From the NCBI GenBank assembly GCA_020630775.1, contig JAHDIN010000008.1, forward strand, positions 1-64,000: 64,000 bases of DNA, in the 5' to 3' direction. The notes under the pieces are model-generated. The model saw nothing but the letters and a program-made list of their open reading frames with translations. It was not told the origin of the DNA and made no database searches. Shown in pieces: positions 9,086 to 16,540 of this stretch; position 1 is the stretch's first letter; every line of letters begins with the position of its first letter. Position numbers and translations under genes: made by a program. The DNA comes from Saprospiraceae bacterium. GTDB lineage: Bacteria; Bacteroidota; Bacteroidia; Chitinophagales; Saprospiraceae.

Positions 9086-9493
9086 ATGTCATATTTTATT
9101 AAATTAATCTTAGAAAACATTATACTTTCTACAATATTAAATCATGGGAATCTATACGATATTTCAAAAAAACCCGAAAAGGACGCGATAGTATATTCAG
9201 ATACAGCTATAAGATTTGAAAACTTTGAATTAAATAAAGACTTTACATTTGAAGATGTGATGATCGTTGACATGGAAGATCAAATTTATTTTTCTTTTGT
9301 CATAGACACCGATTTTAATAAAAGTGAATTTGACAATCTTTTTGATTCTGAAAATAATAAGGTTTCAACCTTATCGAACAATCCTAATTCTAAAATTAGA
9401 TATCAAGACAAAATCGAAGGATACAAAATTTACATATCAGTTACACCTTGGAATAGTATGGTTTCTTTCAAAATTAGGTTTATCAAAAAATAA
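9086..9493 (+). CDS. Unknown 135-aa protein
   Basis: A 135-residue product with a weakly hydrophobic N-terminus (IKLILENIILSTIL) that could be a poor signal or anchor. The rest is acidic and strand-rich (DVMIVDMEDQIYFSFVIDTD, KIRYQDKIEGYKIYISV). No family recognised. It lies nine bases after the preceding unknown gene and ends about 70 bases before a strong terminator, so the two genes look like a bicistronic accessory operon. Confidence 0.5.
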   Translation: MSYFIKLILENIILSTILNHGNLYDISKKPEKDAIVYSDTAIRFENFELNKDFTFEDVMIVDMEDQIYFSFVIDTDFNKSEFDNLFDSENNKVSTLSNNPNSKIRYQDKIEGYKIYISVTPWNSMVSFKIRFIKK

Positions 9494-9562
9494 TATTTCG
9501 ATACCTATTCAAGAATTCTTTTATAAACATTAAAGCATTTTAAGGATAATTTTAAACTTTCG

Positions 9563-9584
9563 GCCTCACTTCGGTGGGGCTTTT
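9563..9584 (+). terminator. Intrinsic terminator with TTCG loop
   Basis: Stem GCCTCAC (9563-9569), tetraloop TTCG, stem GTGGGGC (9574-9580) with one G-U pair, followed by TTTT. It ends the two-gene unit at 8549-9493. Confidence 0.85.
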
Positions 9585-9625
9585 CTATATATGGAGGTAG
9601 AATAACGCATCACTAACGCTGCATC

Positions 9626-9661
9626 GTGTGCGGCTTATGGTGTGCATATTAGTGTGCATAT
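9626..9661. repeat. Three GTGTGC direct repeats near tRNA
   Basis: GTGTGC occurs at 9626, 9640 and 9652. The last two copies extend to identical GTGTGCATAT decamers 12 bases apart. Short phased repeats beside a tRNA 3' end can be integrase arm-binding sites, and a truncated integrase lies 2.5 kb away. I found no copy of the tRNA 3' end elsewhere in the window, so this reading is tentative. Confidence 0.35.
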
Positions 9662-9686
9662 GGACAAAATGCCTAGTTCTATATAT

Positions 9687-9724
9687 CAAAAAGCCTTTAA
9701 CAATCAACTGATTATCAAAGGCTT
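9687..9724 (-). terminator. Terminator of tRNA-Arg
   Basis: Read leftward, a 15-bp stem with two mismatched or weak positions (arms 9691-9705 and 9710-9724, loop 9706-9709) is followed by a T-run, seen as AAAAA at 9688-9692 on the plus strand. It begins five bases after the tRNA CCA end. Confidence 0.8.
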
Positions 9725-9728
9725 ATCT

Positions 9729-9805
9729 TGGTGACCCCGGCACGATTCGAACGTGCGACCTACTGATTAGAAGTCAGTTGCTCTATCCAGCTGAGCTACG
9801 GGGCC
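9729..9805 (-). tRNA. tRNA-Arg (anticodon TCT)
   Basis: A 77-nt cloverleaf on the minus strand with encoded CCA. The acceptor stem GGCCCCG pairs with CGGGGTC (one G-U). The D arm has AGCTCAGCTGGATAGAGC, the anticodon loop CTTCTAA gives anticodon TCT for AGA codons, and the T loop is TTCGAAT. Its 3' end faces the accessory genes to the left, the usual orientation for an integration target. Confidence 0.95.
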
Positions 9806-9927
9806 TTATTTTTTCCTAGAATTTACTTGTTAAATTCCGAAATGGTTCGCAAATGTAAAATATTTAACCAAATAACTCAAATTGAAAAGAGCTTAGTAAC
9901 TCGCTAGGATTTGAATAAATATCAAAT

Positions 9928-10206
9928 TTATTTATCGCCATAATGAGAATGAGCACTTAATACTAAAACAGTCACGATATTGTCTTGTATCCTATAAACC
10001 AATCTATGTTCTTTATTGATCCTTCTAGAGTAGAGTCCCTCTAAATCATATTTAAGTTTTTCAGGCCTACCAGTGCCTTTTCTTGGATGTAACATCAATT
10101 CGTTAAGCAGGACATCAATTTTCTTCAGTATAGATTTATTCCCTGATTTTTTATGCAGTTGAATATCAGATAAAGCAATTTTTGTAAGCTTTAATTTATA
10201 ATTCAT
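9928..10206 (-). CDS. yoeB: YoeB/Txe family mRNA interferase toxin
   Basis: A 92-residue RelE-superfamily toxin. Active-site positions of E. coli YoeB are recognisable: E49 in GRPEKL, the RRINKEHRLVYRI core with R68, and the terminal H88-Y89 in SAHSHYG. Members cleave mRNA on the ribosome A site during translation. The start overlaps the stop of the antitoxin gene (10203-10206), so the pair is translationally coupled with antitoxin first. The end is slightly longer than the E. coli protein. Confidence in the family is high. Confidence 0.9.
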   Translation of the reverse strand: MNYKLKLTKIALSDIQLHKKSGNKSILKKIDVLLNELMLHPRKGTGRPEKLKYDLEGLYSRRINKEHRLVYRIQDNIVTVLVLSAHSHYGDK

Positions 10207-10454
10207 AAACCTAGAAGCTCTTTAATCTCCTGTGAAGACGACATTGACTTTACGTCTCCTTTTTCTGCTTGCTTAAGGCTTTTTTTAATGCGCTTCACCA
10301 TTGCAGCATTAAAGTATAAATCATTTTCAGTAACCGGCGTTAGTACATAGGCTTTATCTTTACCCCTTTGAACAATTATTTGCTCCCCTTTATCTACTTT
10401 ATCAAAATATAACCGCTGATTTTGTCTAAATTCTCTACTGCTGATAACTAACAT
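10203..10454 (-). CDS. yefM: YefM/Phd family antitoxin
   Basis: Read from ATG 10454 (MLVISSREFRQNQRLYFDKV), giving 83 residues; the in-frame ATG at 10478 lies inside the operator repeat and is less likely. The N-terminal half has the Phd/YefM DNA-binding pattern (S-x-x-E-F-R...F-x-x-V-x-x-G-E-x-I-I-V-x-R-G). The C-terminal half is Lys/Glu-rich (KRIKKSLKQAEKGD) and should wrap the toxin. It is followed by yoeB with a four-base overlap. Such antitoxins repress their own operon through a palindrome, and one lies just upstream. Confidence 0.87.
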   Translation of the reverse strand: MLVISSREFRQNQRLYFDKVDKGEQIIVQRGKDKAYVLTPVTENDLYFNAAMVKRIKKSLKQAEKGDVKSMSSSQEIKELLGL

Positions 10455-10471
10455 ACTAAAAAATTTAATGA

Positions 10472-10486
10472 GTACCATATTGGTAC
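10472..10486. promoter_or_regulatory. Probable YefM operator
   Basis: GTACCA (10472-10477) and TGGTAC (10481-10486) form a perfect inverted repeat with a three-base centre, 18 bases before the yefM start. Its position and its GTAC-containing half-sites fit autorepression by the YefM-YoeB complex. Confidence 0.6.
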
Positions 10487-10787
10487 AAGTATAAATTTAA
10501 GATTTATGGGTCAATATTTCAAGATGTGCGAATCTGTCAAAGCAGTATTCATTTAAAATAAGACAGAAACCTTTTGAAAAAAATATTCAACCGATCCTAA
10601 TAAACATAGAAGAATGCAATGAATCTGAAATAGGATTGAGTTTAAAACGAATGTTAGATGAGATTAACTTAATCAATTAATAAAAAATAGAATCTAGATT
10701 TCTTTTGAAAATTAAAATTCATATCATTCACCTAAATAATCCTAGTCTACATTATGTAATTGAAAATCCTAGTGTTAGATTTAAATT
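10487..10787. other. Intergenic with possible gene fragment
   Basis: About 300 bases. A plus-strand frame of some 50 codons ending at TAA 10678-10680 reads like coding sequence (RQKPFEKNIQPILINIEEC, then SLKRMLDEINLIN) but has no start near its beginning. It may be the 3' remnant of a lost gene; this is weak. The promoter of the following gene should lie after it. Confidence 0.25.
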
Positions 10788-11945
10788 ATGTCAACTATTA
10801 ACATTAGATCAAAAAATGTCAGTGGTGCTGAAATCGCCTGGTTTGCACCACTTTGTAATGGTGATGATCGATACTTATCCGCTCATGACCCCAACTTTAA
10901 AAGCAACTGGCATAATTGCTCTAAAATCCTACTTAAAGCTGATGAATTAGGGTTTAAGAATATTCTATGCCCTTCTTCATATCAGGTGGGACAAGACACG
11001 ATGACTTTTGCTTCTGCGGTGGCGCCTTTAACTAAAAACATTCAACTGCTGGCTGCTATAAGATGTGGTGAGGTGCATCCGCCTATGCTTGCTCGAGCTA
11101 TTGCTACATTAGACCATATATTGAATGGAAGATTAACCATTAATATTATTTCGTCTAATATGCCTGGAGAATTAATGGATTCAGCTCCAAGATATCAACG
11201 ATCAAGAGAAGTCATAGAAATTTTGAAGCAAGCCTGGACTCAAGATCACATCAATTTCAAAGGTGAGTTTTACAATATTCAACTAGATAATACTGAGCCT
11301 GTAAAGCCCTACCAAATCAATGGTGGACCCCTACTCTATTTTGGTGGCTATTCGCCTCCTGGAGTAGAATTATGCGCGCAACATTGTGACGTTTATTTAA
11401 TGTGGCCTGAAACGCTGGATAAACATTTAGAATTGATGCAAACAATGTCTACAAAAGCTGCTGCATATAATAGAGAAGTAGATTTTGGTTTGCGTGTACA
11501 TGTTATCGTAAGAGAAACTGAAAACGAAGCGATAGATGCCTCAAGAACTTTAATGAAACATGTCGATGATGAACGCGGGACTGAAATAAGACTTAGAGCT
11601 CAGGATGGAAAATCATATGGCGTTTCTAGACAATCAACCATGAGGGACTTATCAGATAAAGATGGTTTTGTAGAAGATCATTTATGGACAGGCATTGGGA
11701 GGGCGCGATCTGGATGTGGAGCTGCTTTAGTTGGAGACCCCGATCAAATTTTAAAGAAGATTCAAGGGTATATGGATGCTGGAATTAAAGCTTTTATTTT
11801 CTCTGGCTATCCACATATCGAAGAATGTGATCTTTTCGCCAAATATGTTCTACCTAAATTGAATAATATTTCATTAGCTCAGGCCCAAAACAGAATTCCT
11901 GACTCAACGCCTTTATCCCCGTTAGGTGCAGGGCCAAGAAAATAG
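10788..11945 (+). CDS. SsuD-like FMNH2-dependent monooxygenase (LLM class)
   Basis: A 385-residue TIM-barrel luciferase-like monooxygenase. Alignment by eye to E. coli SsuD is good over the whole length: LLAAIRCGEVHPPMLARAIA, ATLDHILNGRLTINI, LLYFGGYSP, LRVHVIVRETENEA, ALVGDPDQI and SGYPHIEECD. SsuD oxidises alkanesulfonates to aldehydes and sulfite with FMNH2 from a partner reductase. The His and Arg of the RxHVIVRET strand are kept, but the region equal to SsuD Cys54 (here PSSYQVGQD) has no Cys, so the substrate may differ, for instance another sulfonate or sulfone. No SsuE reductase is adjacent. A symporter gene follows after nine bases. Confidence 0.8.
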   Translation: MSTINIRSKNVSGAEIAWFAPLCNGDDRYLSAHDPNFKSNWHNCSKILLKADELGFKNILCPSSYQVGQDTMTFASAVAPLTKNIQLLAAIRCGEVHPPMLARAIATLDHILNGRLTINIISSNMPGELMDSAPRYQRSREVIEILKQAWTQDHINFKGEFYNIQLDNTEPVKPYQINGGPLLYFGGYSPPGVELCAQHCDVYLMWPETLDKHLELMQTMSTKAAAYNREVDFGLRVHVIVRETENEAIDASRTLMKHVDDERGTEIRLRAQDGKSYGVSRQSTMRDLSDKDGFVEDHLWTGIGRARSGCGAALVGDPDQILKKIQGYMDAGIKAFIFSGYPHIEECDLFAKYVLPKLNNISLAQAQNRIPDSTPLSPLGAGPRK

Positions 11946-11954
11946 ATATTTTCA

Positions 11955-13502
11955 ATGTTAGACTTAATTTTTGTCATCAGTTATTTTGCTTTAATCTTTT
12001 TGGTAGCTCTAAAAGGACGCATAAAAGACGAAGCAACACCTGAGGCTTATTTTTTAAGTAATCGAAATTTAAAGTGGCCATCTATCGCACTTTCTACAAT
12101 TGCAACCAATATCAACGGTTATCAATTTTTAGGTATGATGGGTTCAGCATATTTATACGGTCTAGCTCAAGCCAGTCTTGAAATTAACGCTGTCCAAGGT
12201 ATATTGATAGCAGCATTTATTTTTGTCCCGCTCTACTTAAAAGATAAAGTGATTACGATCACTCAATTTATTTCAAAGCGCTTAGGTCAAAAAGTGGCCT
12301 TATTTTATTCTTTGGCAAACATTGGTCTATTTGCTACCATCACATTAGGTGCTGCTTTATTTTGGGGAGCCTACGCAGCTCATAAAGTATTTGAAGACTA
12401 TCTATTGTTTTTGCATGAAGATGAAGTTTTCAGAGTAGCCATTCTTATCATTTTATTAGGAATCTTTTCTGCAACATACACCTATCTTGGTGGCCTAGCT
12501 GCAGTTGTTAAGACCGATGTGATTCAATTTACTATTCTTTTAGTTGGCGGCTTTGTTATTCTCTTCGTTTCTATTCACCATTTAGGTGGCTGGCAAGAAC
12601 TCTATAACAAAACAGGAGATATGATGCATTTACATTTACCTGCCAGTCATGAAAAGCTTCCTTGGACACATATGTTTGGTTTATTCTTTCTAAATATAAA
12701 TTATTGGTGTGCCAATCAAACTGTCATGCAACGATCTTTAGCAGCCAAAAGCCTAGGACATGCACAAACTGGACTACTTGTTGGTGGTGTAATGAAATAT
12801 GTCATGGCGCTCATAATTATTATACCAGGCATTGCCTTAGTAGGCATTTTAGGTCCAGACGGCTTAAAGGATCCCGATATGACATTTCCTTATTTAGTCA
12901 GCAACTATCTACCTGTAGGAATTAAAGGTATTATTCTTTGTGCCTTATTTGCTTCTTTGATGAGCACCGTTGACTCTACATTTAACTCACTAGCCACATT
13001 ATGGTCTATAGACATTTATAAAAAGTATTTAAAGCCGGACGCTTCAGACGAACAAGTAGTCAACACAGGTCGAAAAACAATATTAGTTGCATTGGCCACA
13101 GGTATTCTAATGGGCTTAATACTTCTTTACATCAAATATAATAATCCTGAAAGTGCATTCACGCATACTTTAAACGAGCTAAGATATTATATCAATTGTG
13201 GTATAGTAGTACTGATATTAATTGCTGGATTACTCCTATTCCCTAATCATAAAATAAGTTTAGCGGCCTTCGTACTCACTGTTCCTTTAAATATTGTACT
13301 GAAATGGCAACTCCCTGAAATGAATTATTTTGTTAGAGCTGGTTTTGTAATCGTTGGTGCATTGATATTCTATTTAGTACTATCTAGAGATTTAAAAACA
13401 AGGAACTTTAAGGTCTTACATTCTCAGACTCCAAAGAGAACAAAACTTTATGGATGGGCGTTAGGTTTATCTTTGGTATTACTGCACATTATTTTTCATT
13501 AA
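11955..13502 (+). CDS. Sodium:solute symporter (SSS family)
   Basis: A 515-residue, highly hydrophobic protein with about 13-14 membrane segments. It has the SSS hallmarks: a gated helix 1, STIATNINGYQFLGMMGSAY near residues 46-70, a TYLGGLAAVVKTDVIQ segment around 170-190, and the sodium-site region ASLMSTVDSTFNSLATLWSI around 330-350. It is co-transcribed with the SsuD-like monooxygenase, so it likely imports that enzyme's organosulfur substrate, taking the role the SsuABC transporter has in other bacteria. This is inference from context. Family assignment is firm. Confidence 0.85.
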   Translation: MLDLIFVISYFALIFLVALKGRIKDEATPEAYFLSNRNLKWPSIALSTIATNINGYQFLGMMGSAYLYGLAQASLEINAVQGILIAAFIFVPLYLKDKVITITQFISKRLGQKVALFYSLANIGLFATITLGAALFWGAYAAHKVFEDYLLFLHEDEVFRVAILIILLGIFSATYTYLGGLAAVVKTDVIQFTILLVGGFVILFVSIHHLGGWQELYNKTGDMMHLHLPASHEKLPWTHMFGLFFLNINYWCANQTVMQRSLAAKSLGHAQTGLLVGGVMKYVMALIIIIPGIALVGILGPDGLKDPDMTFPYLVSNYLPVGIKGIILCALFASLMSTVDSTFNSLATLWSIDIYKKYLKPDASDEQVVNTGRKTILVALATGILMGLILLYIKYNNPESAFTHTLNELRYYINCGIVVLILIAGLLLFPNHKISLAAFVLTVPLNIVLKWQLPEMNYFVRAGFVIVGALIFYLVLSRDLKTRNFKVLHSQTPKRTKLYGWALGLSLVLLHIIFH

Positions 13503-13564
13503 AAACTAAATTTTTCAAAATTTAGAGGCAGCATAACATCAAAAGAATCTATAATTATACCTAG

Positions 13565-14722
13565 ATGCTTACAAATAGATATCTATTCCTACTCACCGCA
13601 ATGCTTATAAGCAGTCTAACAATGGATTTATGTGCTCAAAATCCGGATAAACTGCTAGAGTTTTTGACTTTTCACCCAAATAAAAAGGCTGCTGAAAAGG
13701 ACAGTACGCTCTACCCTGCTAAGGCCATTTTTACCCCAGTTATCACATATACTCCTGAGACAAACCTCAGTCTCGGATTAGGTATTAAAGGATTGTTTAA
13801 AATGAGGGGATCAGGACCAGAAACTCGAACTTCAAATATTCCACTTACGATACAGTATACTATAGAAAACAAATACCTTTTCTTTTCAGGCTTCGAAATA
13901 TTTTTTCCGCAAGAACGCTATATGATCACAGGAAATGTCAGAGTACAGTCATTTCCAAGTTTATATTATGGCATAGGTAGAGACACACCCAAATCTAATA
14001 GAGAAGAATTCAATTATAAGCAAATTCTTCTTGAGCCTTTGTTTTTAAAAAATGTACTCATCAAACATCTTTTTGTGGGGGGTGGATTTCGATTCAATAA
14101 AATATATGGTATTGAAGCGATATCAGATGGTTTGTTAGAAAATGCTGAACAAAATGGAAATAATGGTTCTACATCTACCGGAGTTGAATTGGCATTAATA
14201 TATGATTCTAGGGACAATATCTTAAATGCCACAAAAGGAGCATTTTATTCAATCACCTATGGTTTATATCAGGAAGAACTTGGTGGATCCAATGATTTCA
14301 GGTTATTAAAAGTCGATCTACGATATTTCTTCCAACCATTTGGGAAGGCTGAAAATATAATCGGTATTCAGCTGTATGGACATTTTAGCAATTCAGAAAC
14401 ACCATTATTCGAGCATGCTAGACTGGGAGGTAGTGAAAGAATGAGAGGACACTTCGAAGGCCGATATACAGACAAGCATATGATTTCAAGTCAAGTTGAA
14501 TTTCGTCAAAAATTAACGGAAAGATGGGGCATGGTTGTATTTGCAGGAGCGGGTACTGTTGCTTCAGAAAAAGAAGAGTTTAACTTAGAACACATAAGAC
14601 CCACCGTTGGTGCAGGAATAAGATACTTAATCGATAAAGAAGAGAATTTAAATATCAGAGTAGACTTTGGTGTAGGCAATGAAAAAAGCAACTACTATTT
14701 AAAATTAGCGGAAGCATTTTAG
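13565..14722 (+). CDS. BamA/Omp85-type outer membrane barrel protein
   Basis: A 385-residue protein with a signal peptide (cleavage near LCAQ-NPD). The body is amphipathic strands typical of the surface-antigen barrel of the Omp85 superfamily. Diagnostic segments are LALIYDSRDNILNATKGAF and the lid-loop-like LGGSERMRGHFEGRYTDKH followed by SSQVEFRQKL. No POTRA domains precede the barrel, so it is a short Omp85-like protein and not BamA itself. The C-terminal residue is Phe. It lies 62 bases after the symporter gene in the same direction. Role unknown; it may be a passive channel or patatin-less FplA-like barrel. Confidence 0.75.
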   Translation: MLTNRYLFLLTAMLISSLTMDLCAQNPDKLLEFLTFHPNKKAAEKDSTLYPAKAIFTPVITYTPETNLSLGLGIKGLFKMRGSGPETRTSNIPLTIQYTIENKYLFFSGFEIFFPQERYMITGNVRVQSFPSLYYGIGRDTPKSNREEFNYKQILLEPLFLKNVLIKHLFVGGGFRFNKIYGIEAISDGLLENAEQNGNNGSTSTGVELALIYDSRDNILNATKGAFYSITYGLYQEELGGSNDFRLLKVDLRYFFQPFGKAENIIGIQLYGHFSNSETPLFEHARLGGSERMRGHFEGRYTDKHMISSQVEFRQKLTERWGMVVFAGAGTVASEKEEFNLEHIRPTVGAGIRYLIDKEENLNIRVDFGVGNEKSNYYLKLAEAF

Positions 14723-14918
14723 ATCTATAACACTTCCTAATAGTCTAATACAATATTCGAATATCATCCAAGATATCTAGTCCATATTACAAAGTTCCAT
14801 TTTTCCTGATGCCAATCCAACTACTGCAACAGTAGCTTTAGACGGATAATAGCCAATCCATAGATGCAATAAGTCATATAGTTTAATCACAAATAAAAAG
14901 AAATTCAAATTATTTATA

Positions 14919-14949
14919 TTGATGTTTAAACATTAATGTTGTAACTTCG
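14919..14949 (+). promoter_or_regulatory. marR promoter with two overlapping palindromes
   Basis: A -33-like TTG (14919-14921) and a -7-like TAACTTCG (14942-14949) are 20 bases apart, matching the Bacteroidota consensus. The spacer is filled by two perfect, overlapping 12-bp palindromes, ATGTTTAAACAT (14922-14933) and AACATTAATGTT (14929-14940). Binding there would block RNA polymerase. The predicted transcript start falls about at the ATG (14954). Confidence 0.65.
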
Positions 14950-14953
14950 TTTT

Positions 14954-15412
14954 ATGATTACGTCAATAGAACAAGAAATAGGACAACAAAAACCATTTAA
15001 TAACATCCACGAAAAGGTACTTGTCAATTTGATATACACTTCATTGTGGATGAAACAATTGCAAACAGATTACTTTAAAAATTTCGACTTAACTGACAAA
15101 CAGTATAACATTTTAAGGATTTTGAGAGGAGCTAAAGCACCAATTTCTACAGCACTTATTAGAGAACGAATGCTCGATAAAGCTTCTGATGCCAGTCGAA
15201 TCGTTGATCGCTTGGCAAAAAAAAATTTGGTAAAAAAAGAGAAGTGCGTTACTGACACAAGAAAGGTTGACATCACATTAAGCAATGCAGGTCAAAAACT
15301 ATTAAAAGAAATAGATAAAACCATTGGCAATTGGACTAACAAATACTCAGGTTTAACTAAAAAGGAAGCTCAACTGCTTTCAGACTTACTTGATAAAATG
15401 CGAAAAAATTAA
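14954..15412 (+). CDS. MarR family transcriptional regulator
   Basis: A 152-residue winged-helix protein. The recognition helix region reads LIRERMLDKASDASRIVDRL and the wing KEKCVTDTRKVDITLSNAGQ, matching MarR. N-terminal (LVNLIYTSLWMKQLQTDYFK) and C-terminal helices supply dimerisation. It is followed after 25 bases by a YceI gene, a pairing common in Bacteroidota, and preceded by a promoter carrying two overlapping palindromes, so it very likely represses itself and yceI. One Cys (C97, in the wing) could allow redox sensing; the ligand is unknown. Confidence 0.85.
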   Translation: MITSIEQEIGQQKPFNNIHEKVLVNLIYTSLWMKQLQTDYFKNFDLTDKQYNILRILRGAKAPISTALIRERMLDKASDASRIVDRLAKKNLVKKEKCVTDTRKVDITLSNAGQKLLKEIDKTIGNWTNKYSGLTKKEAQLLSDLLDKMRKN

Positions 15413-15437
15413 TTCTAATATTTAAACAAATTATAAA

Positions 15438-16004
15438 ATGAAAACTCTAATAATCACTTTACTAGCTGCTCTTTATTTGAATCCAGCTACTGACATTGCT
15501 ACAAAAAATGTAAATCTTGAAACAAGTGTTATCAATTGGACTGGTCATAAAGTTTTAGGTTCTCATACAGGAGACCTAAAAGTAAAATCAGGTTCTCTTG
15601 AATTCGAAAACAATGAACTATCTGGTGGATATTTTGAAATTGATATGGCTTCAATGACTTGCACTGACTTAGAGGGTCAAGGTGCAAAAAAACTTGTAGG
15701 ACACTTAAGCTCAGCAGACTTCTTTGATGTTGCAGCTTACCCAACAGCAAAATTTACGATTACTAACGTTGTCTCAAGAGGCACACCTGGTGATTATAAA
15801 ATCCAAGGAGATCTAACCATAAAAGACATTACCAAACCAATTAGTTTTAATGCAAATGTAGATGAAAATCAAGCTACTGCTGACATTCAAATTGACAGAT
15901 CAGAATTCAATGTAAAGTATGGTTCTGGTAGTTTCTTCAAAGGACTTGGAGATAAAACGATATATGATGAGTTTGATCTTAAAGTCAGCTTAAACTTATT
16001 ATAA
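15438..16004 (+). CDS. YceI family periplasmic lipocalin-like protein
   Basis: A 188-residue protein with a short hydrophobic N-terminus (LIITLLAALYLNPAT) and the YceI signature: TSVINWTGHKVLGSHTGDLK, LEGQGAKKLVGHLSSADFFD, YPTAKFTI and DLTIKDITKPISF. YceI proteins form an elongated lipocalin-like barrel that holds isoprenoid-type lipids in the periplasm and is often induced by stress. It is second in a two-gene unit with marR and is closed by a strong terminator at 16039-16065. Confidence 0.88.
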   Translation: MKTLIITLLAALYLNPATDIATKNVNLETSVINWTGHKVLGSHTGDLKVKSGSLEFENNELSGGYFEIDMASMTCTDLEGQGAKKLVGHLSSADFFDVAAYPTAKFTITNVVSRGTPGDYKIQGDLTIKDITKPISFNANVDENQATADIQIDRSEFNVKYGSGSFFKGLGDKTIYDEFDLKVSLNLL

Positions 16005-16038
16005 TAGCCATCTGGTATCAAAAAGAAATAATGTCATT

Positions 16039-16070
16039 AATGGGTTGAATTAAATTCAACCCATTTTTCT
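16039..16070 (+). terminator. Strong intrinsic terminator after yceI
   Basis: A perfect 12-bp stem AATGGGTTGAAT (16039-16050), loop TAA, ATTCAACCCATT (16054-16065), then a T-rich tail. It separates yceI from the convergent gene ending at 16079. Confidence 0.9.
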
Positions 16071-16078
16071 TTTCTAGT

Positions 16079-16537
16079 TTAAAACAAAGCTTCTTCATTT
16101 TTTTTAAGCCTATCTCTTCTAATCAGATAAGCTATTACAGCCGCAATAGGAACAGTAGGTAAATAACTTACGATCTTCATAATCATAGCACCTACAATTT
16201 TTGGCAGAAAAGCCAATATCTCATTGTATTCATTTCTGAACGAGCTTGACCCTGAAAACAGTTCATTATAATTGAACTTTAAAATGATTACTATTGGCAA
16301 GAATAGCAATGTCCCTATTCCAACAATTTTTAAAGCTTTCAACAGAAAAGGCAAATATTCCGGCTTACTAATTTTCTTGTTCCAAACCAATAAAAGTGTA
16401 AGTAGAAAAAAAGTACCAAAGGGCACTAACAGATAGAGCAACCCTCTTTCATTCCCTATTAAACTAAATTTAAAATGAAAGAGCAGTGCTATGAAAAAAG
16501 AAAATAAAAGAATTGAATACCGATCTTTTTCGAACAT
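16079..16537 (-). CDS. Small polytopic membrane protein, unknown
   Basis: A 152-residue protein with four likely membrane segments (about residues 7-26, 33-50, 68-87 and 117-138) and a basic C-terminal tail (RRDRLKKNEE). No family recognised. It begins three bases after the stop of the molybdopterin-binding oxidase subunit gene, so it is in that operon, but nothing in its sequence ties it to the enzyme. Confidence 0.6.
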   Translation of the reverse strand: MFEKDRYSILLFSFFIALLFHFKFSLIGNERGLLYLLVPFGTFFLLTLLLVWNKKISKPEYLPFLLKALKIVGIGTLLFLPIVIILKFNYNELFSGSSSFRNEYNEILAFLPKIVGAMIMKIVSYLPTVPIAAVIAYLIRRDRLKKNEEALF

Positions 16538-16540
16538 ATG

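Noticed and set aside
10705-10950. An 81-codon frame overlapping the start of the SsuD-like gene
   Set aside because: Out of frame with a strongly conserved enzyme; no family resemblance.
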